The notes: generated by a model not told the origin, from the letters alone. 64,000 nt of DNA from Paraburkholderia youngii (GCF_013366925.1 NZ_JAALDK010000001.1:5764001-5828000); one strand, 5' to 3'; positions 17,659 through 27,098 are shown, counted from the stretch's first letter. A program made the numbers and translations.

Positions 17659-17907
17659 CTATTTGAAAAACCGGCTGGTCAGATCCGCCTCGAACTGCCG
17701 GACCCACTGACCGTGGCCGTCGCGATACGACCGTGACCAGTCGACACGCCGCACGGTGACGACCCGCTCGTGCGCGGGCTCACCGGGTGCCGCGCTCGCG
17801 CTGATGTCGAAATGCGCGGGCGCGAAACCGTGTCTTGCGCACACCAGTTCGAATGCCGCGCGATCGCCGATCGGCAGATCGATGTAGCGAAACTGCGTGG
17901 TTTGCAT
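17659..17907 (-). CDS. Conserved-looking hypothetical protein, 82 aa
   Basis: Small soluble protein of unknown function (N-terminal MQTTQFRYIDLPIGDRAAFE). It has an alternating pattern consistent with a small alpha/beta fold, no signal peptide and no membrane span. The ATG at 17907 has GGGAG 8 bp upstream, a strong sign of a real gene; the longer frame from 18030 has no such support. It is convergent with the TauE gene (45-bp gap) and stands alone. Confidence 0.65.
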   Translation of the reverse strand: MQTTQFRYIDLPIGDRAAFELVCARHGFAPAHFDISASAAPGEPAHERVVTVRRVDWSRSYRDGHGQWVRQFEADLTSRFFK

Positions 17908-18079
17908 GAGCTTGGCTCCCCGTTCCCTCTTCGTCACAGTACCCCGCGCGATGCATCGGTAATGTGCCGCAGCGCACGAAGCAGGGACAGGCGCGCCTCG
18001 ATCAGCACCTGTGCGTGCGGTAAGCCGCATTGCTGCGGTCCCGCAAACCTCGGCCGTCTCGCGCCCAAAACCGGCGGCG

Positions 18080-18110
18080 AAAAAAAAAGCTCCGGCGAAA
18101 ATGCCGGAGC
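18080..18110 (-). terminator. Rho-independent terminator of the BON gene
   Basis: On the minus strand an 8-bp perfect GC-rich stem (GCTCCGGC / GCCGGAGC, loop 6 nt) is followed by nine consecutive T residues. It lies 63 bp after the BON-protein stop and is the clearest intrinsic terminator in the window. Confidence 0.93.
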
Positions 18111-18172
18111 CTCCGAATCGATTGATAGACCTCGCGAGGCGGGCCTTGCGGCGCCGCGCGCACGCGCACCGC

Positions 18173-18511
18173 TTACTGTTGCTTCGCCGTCAGCTTGTTG
18201 GTCACCGACGTCACGCCCTCGACGCCCTTGGCGGCTTCGCCGGCCTTCTCGGCCTGGCCCTGGTCCGGTACCGTGCCGGTCAGCGTCACTGCACCGCCAC
18301 GCGCGCGCACGGCGATATGCGACACGTCGAGACCCTGGGTCTTGGTCAGCGCGTGGCGCACCTTACGGCCAAGTTCGTGATTCGCTGCCTTGCCGGCCTT
18401 GACGGTGGCTGCCGCCGACGCCGTATCTGGAGCGTTCTGGGCGTAGACGCTGCACGCCGCCACCATCGCCACGACCGCACCCAGTGTTTTCAGAAAACCG
18501 ACCGTTTTCAT
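18173..18511 (-). CDS. BON-domain periplasmic protein (OsmY-like)
   Basis: A 112-aa exported protein with an N-terminal signal peptide (MKTVGFLKTLGAVVAMVAACSVYAQ). Cleavage after VYA is likely; VAAC also resembles a weak lipobox. A single BON domain follows (about 45-110), with the typical VRARGGAVTLTGTVPDQGQ hairpin and a conserved glycine. BON proteins bind phospholipid and are often induced by osmotic or envelope stress. AAGGAG lies 9 bp upstream of the ATG. It is monocistronic, with its own terminator. Confidence 0.88.
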   Translation of the reverse strand: MKTVGFLKTLGAVVAMVAACSVYAQNAPDTASAAATVKAGKAANHELGRKVRHALTKTQGLDVSHIAVRARGGAVTLTGTVPDQGQAEKAGEAAKGVEGVTSVTNKLTAKQQ

Positions 18512-19066
18512 AGCTCTCTTCTCCTTGGTTTCACATTGGACCGCATCAACAAGCGGCTTCGTTACGACTACGGGCGGCCGTCATCGCGCGAACGCGCGCG
18601 TGCGCGACGGCCATCAACGTCTGACACGATGTGCAAGAGGCGAGAGAGGCTGATTACCGGTAATCGGTAACCGGCAAACCGCGAATTCCGCCGACGTGCC
18701 CGGTTCTTGTCCGTCTTGCCGGGATATCGCCGCAAACGTTGGATCGCGGTAGCGATGCACAATTTAATCTAGCCGGCACAGAAGCGCAAAGGGTTTAGCG
18801 CGCGGCGTGGCGCACCGACAGCGGCTGCGTCATGCGTACCGGATAAAGACGGACACGCTCCGTGGTCGCGCAAAAATTGCCTGGGCGTCGTGCTGGCGGG
18901 CACCCGCGACGCTCACCATTTGTTACGCGTTTGTCGGCGCGACGGGCGGCTACGCGATTCGCGGCCGTGCCAATCTCAGGTACCATCGGCGCGACGCGTG
19001 CTGGCCCGCCGCCCAAGCCGCCTGCGCGCATTCGAGCCCGACCGACCGCCGTTTTCAGAAGATCCG
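18512..19066. other. 555-bp intergenic region between divergent genes
   Basis: Separates the BON gene from the TAXI protein gene. No convincing gene is present. It contains a 14-bp palindrome at 18652-18665 followed by iterated CGGTAA motifs. It should hold both divergent promoters, but no strong -35/-10 pair stands out by eye. Confidence 0.5.
18652..18674. promoter_or_regulatory. Palindrome GATTACCGGTAATC with iterated CGGTAA
   Basis: GATTACCGGTAATC (18652-18665) is a perfect 14-bp palindrome, directly followed by CGGTAACCGG, so the motif CGGTAA occurs twice at 7-bp spacing. It lies about 140 bp upstream of the BON gene start and is a candidate operator. Confidence 0.4.
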
Positions 19067-20470
19067 ATGAAGCCTGACACCGGCCGCAGCCGCCCTACCC
19101 GTCTCGTCGCCCGTTTTGTCGCGATCTCGTGGCGCGACCTGGCGGTCTCGTTCGGCCCGCTCGTGCTGCTCGTGATCGTCGCGATCTGGGCCGCCGTGCG
19201 GCTGATCCAGCCCGCCCCGCCAAATACGCTGACGATTAGCGCCGGCCCGGTCGGCAGCACATTCTGGATCGCCGCGCAGAAGTACAAGGCGATCCTCGCG
19301 CGCAACCGCATCACGCTGAACGTGCTGGCCTCGCAGGGCTCGCAGGAAAATCTGAAGCGGCTGTTGGACCCCAACGCCAACGTCGATGTCGGCTTCGTGC
19401 AGAGCGGCATCGCGCCCGCCGCGGTCGACAAGGACAAAAGCCTGATGTCGCTCGGCAGCGTCGCTTACGTGCCGCTCGCGATCTTCTATCGCGGCGCGCC
19501 GGTCGACTGGCTGTCCGGCTTCAAGGGCGAGCGCCTCGCGATCGGCCCCGAGGGCAGCGGCACGCGCGAACTCGCGCTCGCGCTGCTGAAGGCCAACGGC
19601 ATCGTGCCGGGCGGCCCGACCCAACTGCTGCCGCTGACGGGCGACGCAGCCGCCGACGCGCTGATCGACGGCACGATCGACGCGACCTTCCTCGCCGGCG
19701 ACTCGGCGCAGCCGGCCGTGATGGGCAAGCTCTACCGCACGCAGAACGTGCGCTTCTACGATTTCTCGCAGGCCGACGCGTACACCCGCCGCTTTCCGTA
19801 CCTGACGCAGCTGAAGGTGCCGATGGGCGCGTTCGACCTCGGCAAGAACCTGCCGGCGAACTCGATCAGCATCGTCGCGCCGACCGCCGAGCTGATCGCG
19901 CGCGATTCGCTGCATCCGGCGCTGTCGGATCTGCTGATCGAAGCCGCGCGCGAAGTGCACGGCGGCGCGACGACGATGCAGCGCGCCGGTGAATTCCCCG
20001 CGCCGCTCGCGCACGACTTCCCGCTGTCCGACGATGCCGCGCGCTACTACAAGTCGGGCAAGAGCTTCCTGTACCGGACGCTGCCGTTCTGGATCGCGAG
20101 CCTCGCGGACCGCCTGCTGGTGATCGTCGTGCCGCTGATCGTGCTGCTGGTGCCGGCGCTGCGCGTCGTGCCGGGCTTGTACGCGTGGCGCGTCAAGTCG
20201 CGCATCTATCGCTGGTACGGCGCGCTGATCGCGATCGAGCGCAGCGCGCTCAGCGAACACTCGTCGGCCGAACGCGCGTCGCTGATCGAGCGGCTCGACA
20301 CGATCGAAGACTCGGTCAACGGCATGAAGATGCCGCTCGCGTACGCGGACCAGTTCTACGTGCTGCGCGAGCACATCGGCTTCGTGCGGCGGCGGCTCAT
20401 GGCAAGCCGCGACACGTCGGGCGGGCTGGACGAAGCCGACGAGCAGGCGGCCGATAAAGTCAAAGGCTGA
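19067..20470 (+). CDS. TAXI-family TRAP solute-binding protein with two membrane anchors
   Basis: A 467-aa membrane-anchored binding protein. An uncleaved N-terminal span lies at about 28-48 (LVLLVIVAIWAAV). The TAXI solute-binding domain follows (ISAGPVGSTFWIAAQKYKAIL; DVGFVQSG; GPEGSGTRELALALL; DGTIDATFLAG). A second span (about 350-372, RLLVIVVPLIVLLVPAL) leads to a cytoplasmic helical tail of about 90 residues. Normal TAXI proteins are soluble periplasmic and about 320 aa; this form has anchors and a tail, and no TRAP permease gene lies nearby. It may be a sensor or receptor rather than a transporter subunit. The ATG at 19067 is chosen by domain start. Confidence 0.85.
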   Translation: MKPDTGRSRPTRLVARFVAISWRDLAVSFGPLVLLVIVAIWAAVRLIQPAPPNTLTISAGPVGSTFWIAAQKYKAILARNRITLNVLASQGSQENLKRLLDPNANVDVGFVQSGIAPAAVDKDKSLMSLGSVAYVPLAIFYRGAPVDWLSGFKGERLAIGPEGSGTRELALALLKANGIVPGGPTQLLPLTGDAAADALIDGTIDATFLAGDSAQPAVMGKLYRTQNVRFYDFSQADAYTRRFPYLTQLKVPMGAFDLGKNLPANSISIVAPTAELIARDSLHPALSDLLIEAAREVHGGATTMQRAGEFPAPLAHDFPLSDDAARYYKSGKSFLYRTLPFWIASLADRLLVIVVPLIVLLVPALRVVPGLYAWRVKSRIYRWYGALIAIERSALSEHSSAERASLIERLDTIEDSVNGMKMPLAYADQFYVLREHIGFVRRRLMASRDTSGGLDEADEQAADKVKG

Positions 20471-20629
20471 GCGCGCCGGCTACACCGCCTGAACCCGCAC
20501 CCGCCGCCGTCCACCAGGGGATATCGACCGGTGCAAGCCGGGAGCGCACCGCGTAAGATCGCTACAATTTTGATGAGATAACGGACGCACCCTCCGCTCC
20601 GTCCGACCCAGGCAATCCGGGAGACCTTT

Positions 20630-21289
20630 ATGACAGTTGGCATCGACGCCCAACAGCCGCTGTGGTTTTACGATTTCGTCTCGCCGTTCACCTACCTGTT
20701 GCTCGAGCAACACGACAAATGGCCCGGCATGGACTTCGCATTCACGCCGGTCGTGCTGAACGATCTGTATCGCCACTGGGGCCAGCGCTCCGCGTACAGC
20801 GTGCCCGCCAAGCGCACCTTCATGTACCGGCATGCGCTGTTTCGCGCGGAGCAGCTCGGCATTCCGTACAAGATGCCGCCCGCCCATCCGTTCGATTCGA
20901 TGAAACCGCTGCTGCTCGCGACCGCCGCGAACGGCGACGTGCAATTCGTGCGCGAGATTTTCCGCTTCATCTGGCGCGACGGGCGCGACCCGTCGAGCGA
21001 CGAAGCGTTCGCCGAACTGTGCGAACGCGTCGGCAAGCCGGACGGCCCCGAGCTGATCCGGGACGAAGCGGTGCAGGCGCAACTGCAGCGCAATACCGCC
21101 GATGCGATCGACCTCGGCGTCTATGGCGTGCCGACGTTTCGTCTGAACGATCAGCTGTTCTGGGGCGAAGACGCGCTGCCGATGGTGCTGTACTGCGCGC
21201 GCACGCCGAACTGGCTCGAATCGCGCGAAGTGAAGCGGATCAGTTCGTTGCCTTGGGGCCTCGCGGACAAGCCGGCACCGGCGCCATAA
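20630..21289 (+). CDS. 2-hydroxychromene-2-carboxylate isomerase-like / DsbA-fold protein
   Basis: A 219-aa cytoplasmic protein of the kappa-GST/HCCA isomerase group. DFVSPFTYL near the N terminus carries the serine that takes the place of the DsbA cysteine and binds glutathione. The all-alpha insert (about 65-150) and GVYGVPTFRLNDQLFWGEDALPM (cis-Pro loop) complete the fold. Family members isomerise aromatic catabolites with glutathione; no naphthalene-type pathway is adjacent, so the substrate is open. GGGAG lies 6 bp before the ATG. Confidence 0.86.
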   Translation: MTVGIDAQQPLWFYDFVSPFTYLLLEQHDKWPGMDFAFTPVVLNDLYRHWGQRSAYSVPAKRTFMYRHALFRAEQLGIPYKMPPAHPFDSMKPLLLATAANGDVQFVREIFRFIWRDGRDPSSDEAFAELCERVGKPDGPELIRDEAVQAQLQRNTADAIDLGVYGVPTFRLNDQLFWGEDALPMVLYCARTPNWLESREVKRISSLPWGLADKPAPAP

Positions 21290-21491
21290 CACGGCGGCGG
21301 CAGCGCGCCGCGCCGCGGCTGCGGCTTCCGCCCGAACGAAGCGCCGCCGGCACACGCCGCGCTGATGCCGGCCATACCGCGCCCGCTATGCCGCCGACGC
21401 GCAAACGGGCCTAAGGTTATAAGCTTTCGCACCCCACGCGCTCGCCGCGCGGCGAGCCGATCGGCTGCGCCCGCGTCACCACGCTTCGACC

Positions 21492-22472
21492 ATGGACGAC
21501 ACCGCCGCCTCACTCGATATCTGGCTCGTGCGCGTGCTGCGCACGCTTCTCGTCGAGCGCAGCGTCACGCAGACCGCGATGCGGCTGAACCAGACCCAGC
21601 CCGCGATCAGCACCGCACTGCGCAAGCTGCGCGAAACGCTCGGTGATCCGATTCTGGTGCGCGGCAAGTCGGGCATGGTGCCGACCGAATACGGCGAGTC
21701 GCTGCTCGCGGCCGCGCAGCGCGTGCTGCGCGATGTCGATTTCGTCGCGACGCCGCACGGCGATTTCGACCCGGGCCGCTCACGCCGTACGTTTCGCGTT
21801 GCCGCGCCCGACTATCTGAACGACTTCTTCATGCCGACCGTGATCGCGCGATTTCGCGAAGCGGCGCCGCATGCGCGGCTGGAAATCGAATCGCTGGGGC
21901 CGCTGCTCGATCATTCGGCCGCGCTCGACGCCGGCGAACTCGATCTCGTGATCGGCAACTGGCCGAAGCCCGATCCGCGCTTCGAGCGCAGCGACCTGTT
22001 CGCCGATACCGTCGTGTGCATGATGCGCGCGGACCATCCGCTCGCGCGCGAGCCGCTCACGCGCGACGCCTATCTGGCCGCGCCGCATCTGGCGCCGACA
22101 CCGTACAGCGGCACGCGCGGCGGCGCGATCGATACCGGCTTCGCGCGCGCGAAGGCGAGCCGGCGCATCGTCGCTACGCTGCCCTACTTCGGGCTCGTCG
22201 CGCAGACGCTTCTGCAATCCGATCTGATCTTCACGACCACGCGGCGCTTCGCGATGCACTACGCGAGCATGCTGCCGCTCGCGGTCGTCGATGTGCCGAT
22301 CGCGTTTCCGCGCATCCGCTGCTATCAGTTGTGGCATCCGCAGCCGGATCGGCCGAGCGATATCGGCTGGCTGAGGACGTTGATGTCCGAGGTGTCGGAT
22401 GAGCTGGTCGCGCGCAAGACGCCGCGCGCGAAGACGCCGCAGCGGGGCCAACAACCGTCCAGCGGCAAATAA
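21492..22472 (+). CDS. LysR-family transcriptional regulator
   Basis: A 326-aa LysR-type regulator with HTH at about 18-60 (SVTQTAMRLNQTQPAISTALRKL) and a NodD/LinR-like effector domain (VIGNWPKPDPRFERSDLF). It lies 202 bp after the isomerase gene on the same strand and converges on xdhC. Its target is uncertain: either the upstream isomerase gene or the xanthine dehydrogenase operon, whose promoter is 4.6 kb away. No strong ribosome site precedes the ATG. Confidence 0.86.
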   Translation: MDDTAASLDIWLVRVLRTLLVERSVTQTAMRLNQTQPAISTALRKLRETLGDPILVRGKSGMVPTEYGESLLAAAQRVLRDVDFVATPHGDFDPGRSRRTFRVAAPDYLNDFFMPTVIARFREAAPHARLEIESLGPLLDHSAALDAGELDLVIGNWPKPDPRFERSDLFADTVVCMMRADHPLAREPLTRDAYLAAPHLAPTPYSGTRGGAIDTGFARAKASRRIVATLPYFGLVAQTLLQSDLIFTTTRRFAMHYASMLPLAVVDVPIAFPRIRCYQLWHPQPDRPSDIGWLRTLMSEVSDELVARKTPRAKTPQRGQQPSSGK

Positions 22473-22501
22473 AGAAGGGGACGGCGTATGAGCCCGTCCC
22501 C
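22465..22501 (-). terminator. Terminator of the xdh operon
   Basis: An 8-bp perfect stem (GGGGACGG / CCGTCCCC, loop 9 nt, 22477-22501) lies between the convergent LysR and xdhC genes. On the minus strand the stem is followed by TTCTTTATTT, so it fits an intrinsic terminator for xdhABC. Confidence 0.7.
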
Positions 22502-22533
22502 CTCGAACACTCGCGCAAGCCTTTGCGCGTGGC

Positions 22534-23145
22534 CTATGCCATGATCTGCTCGGTTGCGTGGATCTGGCTCGCGGCCTGCCGTGTCCTCACCCGCAGCAGT
22601 TGCGCGCACACCGCGATCGCGATCGCGGCGGGCGCCTTGTCGACGATGCCCTCGACGCCGATCGGACAGGTCATCTCCGCGAGCCGCTCCAGCTCCACGC
22701 CGCGCGCGAGCAAACGCCGCTCGAACTTCACGCGCTTCGTCTTCGAGCCGATCATGCCGAAGTAGCTGAAATCGCGCCGTCGCATGATGCGCGCGGCCAG
22801 CGAAAAATCGAGCGCATGGTTGTGCGTCATCACCAGAAACCACGCGCCGGGCGGCGCCGCGTCGACGATCGCATCGGGTGTGTCGGTCGCTTCGACCTGC
22901 ACGTTGGGCGGCGTTTCGTCGGGAAACAGCTCGTCGCGTTCGTCGACCCACTGGACCACGCACGGCAGGCTGCCAAGCAGTTGCACGAGCGCATGGCCGA
23001 CATGCCCCGCGCCGAACAGCACGATGTGCATCGGCGCCGGCCGCGCTGCCAGTTCGGACGCGACGCTGCGCCGGCCGATCCGCACCGGTGCAGCATCGTC
23101 GGTGGCGCCGGTGCCGTTCAGATAATTGTTCAGGCGTGCTTCCAT
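22534..23145 (-). CDS. xdhC: Short XdhC: C-terminal Rossmann domain only
   Basis: Maturation factor of xanthine dehydrogenase, which normally binds molybdenum cofactor, promotes its sulfuration and inserts it into XdhB. This 203-aa protein contains the XdhC C-terminal Rossmann domain (IVLFGAGHVGHALVQLL; FLVMTHNHALDFSLAARIM; FGMIGSKTKRVKF; CPIGVEGIVDKAPAAIAIA). Only about 40 residues precede it, whereas usual XdhC has an N-terminal XdhC/CoxI domain with a conserved GGGH-type and Cys-Cys motif of well over 100 residues. GGGAG 7 bp upstream supports the ATG at 23145, and only 31 bp separate it from the xdhB stop, so no N-terminal part is hidden upstream. It is the third gene of xdhABC. Confidence 0.88.
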   Translation of the reverse strand: MEARLNNYLNGTGATDDAAPVRIGRRSVASELAARPAPMHIVLFGAGHVGHALVQLLGSLPCVVQWVDERDELFPDETPPNVQVEATDTPDAIVDAAPPGAWFLVMTHNHALDFSLAARIMRRRDFSYFGMIGSKTKRVKFERRLLARGVELERLAEMTCPIGVEGIVDKAPAAIAIAVCAQLLRVRTRQAASQIHATEQIMA

Positions 23146-23176
23146 ATCGCGCTCCCCGCTCGTCCGCCATTCGCCA

Positions 23177-25546
23177 TCACGCCTGCCGAGCGGCCGCGGT
23201 CGCGGCGCGCACCGCTCCGACCGCCTTCAGGATTTCCTCGCTGGTCGCGGGCGCATTGAGCGGCGGATTGACCTGGTGGCCGCCCACCGCCGACACCGCG
23301 TCGCGCACCGCGAAGAACACCGAGAACGGCAGCAGCAGCGGCGGCTCGCCGGTCGCCTTCGAACGATGGATGCTGTCCTCCACGTTGCGGTTCCTGAACA
23401 GCTTGACATTAAAGACCGGCGGCACGTCGTTGACAGTCGGGATCTTGTACGTCGACGGCGCGTGCGTCATCAGCTTGCCGCCCGCGTTCCACCACAGCTC
23501 CTCGGTGGTGAGCCAGCCCATGCCCTGAATGAACGCGCCTTCCACCTGGCCGACGTCGAGCGCCGGATTCAGCGAAGCGCCCACGTCGTGCAGCGCATCG
23601 GCGCGCAGCACGCGCATTTCGCCGGTCAGCGTGTCGATCACGACTTCCGATACCGCCGCGCCGTACGAGTAGTAATAGAACGGCCGGCCTTGCAGCTTCG
23701 ACTGATCCCAGTAGAGCTTCGGTGTCGCGTAGAAACCGTCGGACCATAGCTGGATACGCGCGAGATAAGCCTTCGCGATCACTTCCTCGAATGGCAAGGC
23801 GACCTCGCCGACCACCACGCGATCATGCGCGAAGCGCACGTCGCGCGCGGTCACGCTGCCCGCGCCGTAGCGCTCGGCCGCGAAAGCGGCGAGCCGCTCG
23901 CGCAACTGGCGCGCGGCGTCCTGCGCGGCTTTGCCGTTCAGATCGGAGCCGGTCGAAGCAGCCGTCGCCGATGTATTGGCGACCTTGCTCGTATCGGTCG
24001 CGGTCACGCGAATGCGCTTGAAGCCGACGCCGAGTTCATGCGCGACGACCTGCGCGACCTTGGTGTTCAGCCCCTGGCCCATTTCGGTGCCGCCGTGATT
24101 CACGAGCACCGAGCCGTCGGTGTAGATATGCACGAGCGCGCCGGCCTGGTTGAAGTGCGTGACGTTGAACGCGATGCCGAACTTGACCGGCGTCAGCGCG
24201 AGGCCCTTCTTGAGGATCTCGTTGTTCGCGTTGAATGCGTCGATCTCCTTGCGGCGCGCGCGATAGTCGCTGGTCGCTTCCAGTTCGTCGATCAGCTCGT
24301 GAATCACGTTGTCTTCGACCATCTGGCCGTACGGCGTCTCGTTGCGCTCGGTCTTGCCGTACAGATTGCGGCGGCGCACGTCGAGCGCATCGATGCCGCA
24401 CGAGCGCGCGACGTTGTCGAGGATGTATTCGATCGCGAATGCGCCTTGCGGACCGCCGAAGCCGCGAAACGCCGTGTTCGACTGCGTGTTGGTCTTGCCG
24501 CAGAAGCCGTCGATCGATACATCCGACAGCCAGTACGCGTTGTCGAAGTGGCATAGCGCGCGCGTCATCACTGGGCCCGACAGGTCCGCGGAAAAGCCGC
24601 AGCGCGAGGTCATGTCGACCGCGACGCCTTCGATCACGCCGTCTTCGTCGTAACCGACTTCGTACGTGTAGTGGAAATCGTGGCGCTTGCCGGTCACCAT
24701 CATGTCGTCGTCGCGATCGGGGCGCAGCTTGACCGGACACAGCAGCTTCCATGCGGCGAGCGCGGCGCAGCAGGCGAACAGCGCCGACTGCGATTCCTTG
24801 CCGCCGAACCCGCCGCCCATGCGCCGGCATTCGATCAACACGTTGTGTGATGCAACGCCCAACGTGTGCGCGACGAGGTGCTGCATTTCGCTCGGATGCT
24901 GGGTCGAGCAGTAGACGTGCATGCCGTCGTCATCTTTCGGCACCGCGTACGAGATCTGCCCTTCCAGATAGAACTGCTCCTGGCCGCCGAGCAGCATCTC
25001 GCCGGCCTCGCGATGCGCGGCGCGCGCGATCTTCGTGCCGGCGTCGCCGCGCGCGAGCTTCATCGGCGGCAGCACGAACTGGTTCGCGGCGCGCGCCTGC
25101 TGCGCGGTCAGTACCGCCGGCAGTTCCTCGTAGACCACCTCGGCGCGCCGCGCGCCGAGCCGCGCGGCCTCATGCGAGCTGGCGACCACGATGAACATCG
25201 GCTGGCCGACGTATTGCACGACGCCGTCGGCGAGGATCGGATCGTCGCCATGAACGATCGGGCCAACGTCGTTGGCGCCGGGGATGTCGTCGGCGGTGAA
25301 GACCGCGACCACGCCGGGCGTCGCGCGCACCCGGTCGAATGCGATCGACACGATCTTCGCGTGCGCCTTCGACGACAGCCCCAGCGCCGCGTGCAGCGTG
25401 CCGGCCACTTCGGGGATGTCGTCGGTGTAGGTCGCGCGGCCGCTCACGTGCAGATGCGCGGACTCGTGTGGACGCGACACGTGCACCTGGGTGAACTCGT
25501 CGAGATCCTGAAGCTCCTTCAGGAACGGTTCGGCTTGCTGGTTCAT
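23177..25546 (-). CDS. xdhB: Xanthine dehydrogenase molybdopterin-binding subunit
   Basis: Large subunit holding the molybdenum cofactor; oxidises hypoxanthine and xanthine to urate in the cytoplasm. The 789-aa protein has the domain-1 start GRATYTDDIP, the QFYLEGQ loop, MGGGFGGKES, the substrate-binding arginine segment TAFRGFGGPQG, GGTEMGQGLNTK, and the C-terminal TGEPPLLLPFSVFFA with the catalytic Glu. All key motifs are intact. The ATG at 25546 has GGAG 9 bp upstream. It follows xdhA by 34 bp. Confidence 0.95.
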   Translation of the reverse strand: MNQQAEPFLKELQDLDEFTQVHVSRPHESAHLHVSGRATYTDDIPEVAGTLHAALGLSSKAHAKIVSIAFDRVRATPGVVAVFTADDIPGANDVGPIVHGDDPILADGVVQYVGQPMFIVVASSHEAARLGARRAEVVYEELPAVLTAQQARAANQFVLPPMKLARGDAGTKIARAAHREAGEMLLGGQEQFYLEGQISYAVPKDDDGMHVYCSTQHPSEMQHLVAHTLGVASHNVLIECRRMGGGFGGKESQSALFACCAALAAWKLLCPVKLRPDRDDDMMVTGKRHDFHYTYEVGYDEDGVIEGVAVDMTSRCGFSADLSGPVMTRALCHFDNAYWLSDVSIDGFCGKTNTQSNTAFRGFGGPQGAFAIEYILDNVARSCGIDALDVRRRNLYGKTERNETPYGQMVEDNVIHELIDELEATSDYRARRKEIDAFNANNEILKKGLALTPVKFGIAFNVTHFNQAGALVHIYTDGSVLVNHGGTEMGQGLNTKVAQVVAHELGVGFKRIRVTATDTSKVANTSATAASTGSDLNGKAAQDAARQLRERLAAFAAERYGAGSVTARDVRFAHDRVVVGEVALPFEEVIAKAYLARIQLWSDGFYATPKLYWDQSKLQGRPFYYYSYGAAVSEVVIDTLTGEMRVLRADALHDVGASLNPALDVGQVEGAFIQGMGWLTTEELWWNAGGKLMTHAPSTYKIPTVNDVPPVFNVKLFRNRNVEDSIHRSKATGEPPLLLPFSVFFAVRDAVSAVGGHQVNPPLNAPATSEEILKAVGAVRAATAAARQA

Positions 25547-25580
25547 TGTTGGGTTCTCCGTATCCGTGGACGCGCGGCGC

Positions 25581-27098
25581 TCAAACGCTCGCGCCGGCCG
25601 GCGCGACCGCGCGCACATCGAGCGCGCTCTTCGGCAGCGGCTCCCGCGCGCGCGTTTCGAGCCAGAAGCGGTACAGCGTGTTCTTCGCCGCCTCGAGGCG
25701 GTAGTCGCTGGTCGCGCGCACGTCGGTGAGCGGCGCGTAGTCGTTGCCGAGCGCGAGCATTGCGGCCTGCGCGGTCGCCTCGTGCCAAGCGGCGTCGCGC
25801 AGCACGGCTTCGGCATTGAGCGCGCGCTTCGGCGTCGCGGCCATGCCGCCGAACGCGATGCGCGGTTCGCGGATCACGTCCCCGTCGGCAATGAACGAGA
25901 ACGCCGCGCAGACGGCCGAGATATCCGAATCGAAGCGCTTCGACAGCTTGTAGGTGCGAAAGCGCAGATTCTTGCGCGCGCCGCCGCGCGCAGGCACCTT
26001 CAGGCCGACGACGAACTCGTGCTCGGCCATGTCCTTCTTCTGATACGCGAGGTACAGGTCTTCGAGCGGCATCTCGCGCTCGATGTCGCCGCCGCGCACG
26101 ATCACGCGCGCGCCGAGCGCGATCAGCCCCGGCATCGAATCGCCGATTGGCGAGCCGTTCGCGATGTTGCCGCCGAGCGTGCCGGCGTTGCGGATCGGCA
26201 GCGACGCGAAGCGCTGCCACATTTCGGTCAGCTCCGGATACTGCTTCGCGATCTCGGCATACGCTCTTTCGACGCTGACGGCGGCGCCGATATCGATCCA
26301 GTCGTCATTGGTTTCGAGCTTTTGCAGCTCGGCGATCTGACCGACGTAGACGAGGTTGCCGAGTTCGCGCATCTGCTTGGTGACCCACAGGCCGATATCG
26401 GTGCTGCCCGCGAGGATGCGCGCGGCTGGTTCCTGCTCCTTGATCTGCGCGAGCGCCGCGACCGTGCGCGGCGCGGCGAAGCGCTGGCCCGCGTGCTCGT
26501 ACTGGAACGTGTCGTCGCGTTCGAGCGTCGCGAGCGTGTCGGCGAGCGCCTTCACGTCGAGCGGCGCGGTCGGCGCGGGCGCGTCGAACATGCGCTCGGC
26601 CGCATCGACGATCGGCCGGTAGCCGGTGCAGCGGCACAGGTTGCCGGTCAGCGCATTGCCGATCGCCTCGCGCGACGGCACTGTGCGGTTCGCGCAGCCG
26701 TGCTCGTGGCCGTGCTTCTCGTAGAGCGCCCACATCGACATGATGAAGCCCGGCGTGCAGAAGCCGCACTGCGAGCCGTGGCAATCGACCATCGCCTGCT
26801 GCACCGGATGGAGCGACCCGTCCGGCTGGCGCAGGTCTTCGACCGTGAAGAGCGCGCGGCCGTCGAGCGTCGGCACGAACTGGATGCAGGCGTTGACCGC
26901 CTTGAAGTCGACGCCGCCCGCCGCGTTGCGCTCGCCGATCACGACGGTGCAGGCGCCGCAGTCGCCTTCGGCGCAGCCTTCCTTGGTGCCGGTGCAATGC
27001 ACGTCTTCGCGCAGATACTGCAGCACCGTGCGGGTGACGGGCGCGTCCTGGATTTCGCGGATCGCGTTGCGGTGATAGAAGCGAATCGGCTCGGTCAT
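25581..27098 (-). CDS. xdhA: Xanthine dehydrogenase FAD/iron-sulfur subunit
   Basis: Small subunit that passes electrons from the Mo site through two [2Fe-2S] clusters to FAD and NAD+. The 505-aa protein has the plant-type ferredoxin motif (C-x4-C-x2-C in GCAEGDCGAC), the second cluster (CGFC and CRCTG), a FAD-binding domain (ILAGSTDIGLW; GNIANGSPIGDSMPGLIALGA), and the CO-dehydrogenase flavoprotein C-terminal domain. The ATG at 27098 follows a GAGAG-like site. It is the first gene of xdhABC, with its promoter in 27099-27486. Confidence 0.95.
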   Translation of the reverse strand: MTEPIRFYHRNAIREIQDAPVTRTVLQYLREDVHCTGTKEGCAEGDCGACTVVIGERNAAGGVDFKAVNACIQFVPTLDGRALFTVEDLRQPDGSLHPVQQAMVDCHGSQCGFCTPGFIMSMWALYEKHGHEHGCANRTVPSREAIGNALTGNLCRCTGYRPIVDAAERMFDAPAPTAPLDVKALADTLATLERDDTFQYEHAGQRFAAPRTVAALAQIKEQEPAARILAGSTDIGLWVTKQMRELGNLVYVGQIAELQKLETNDDWIDIGAAVSVERAYAEIAKQYPELTEMWQRFASLPIRNAGTLGGNIANGSPIGDSMPGLIALGARVIVRGGDIEREMPLEDLYLAYQKKDMAEHEFVVGLKVPARGGARKNLRFRTYKLSKRFDSDISAVCAAFSFIADGDVIREPRIAFGGMAATPKRALNAEAVLRDAAWHEATAQAAMLALGNDYAPLTDVRATSDYRLEAAKNTLYRFWLETRAREPLPKSALDVRAVAPAGASV

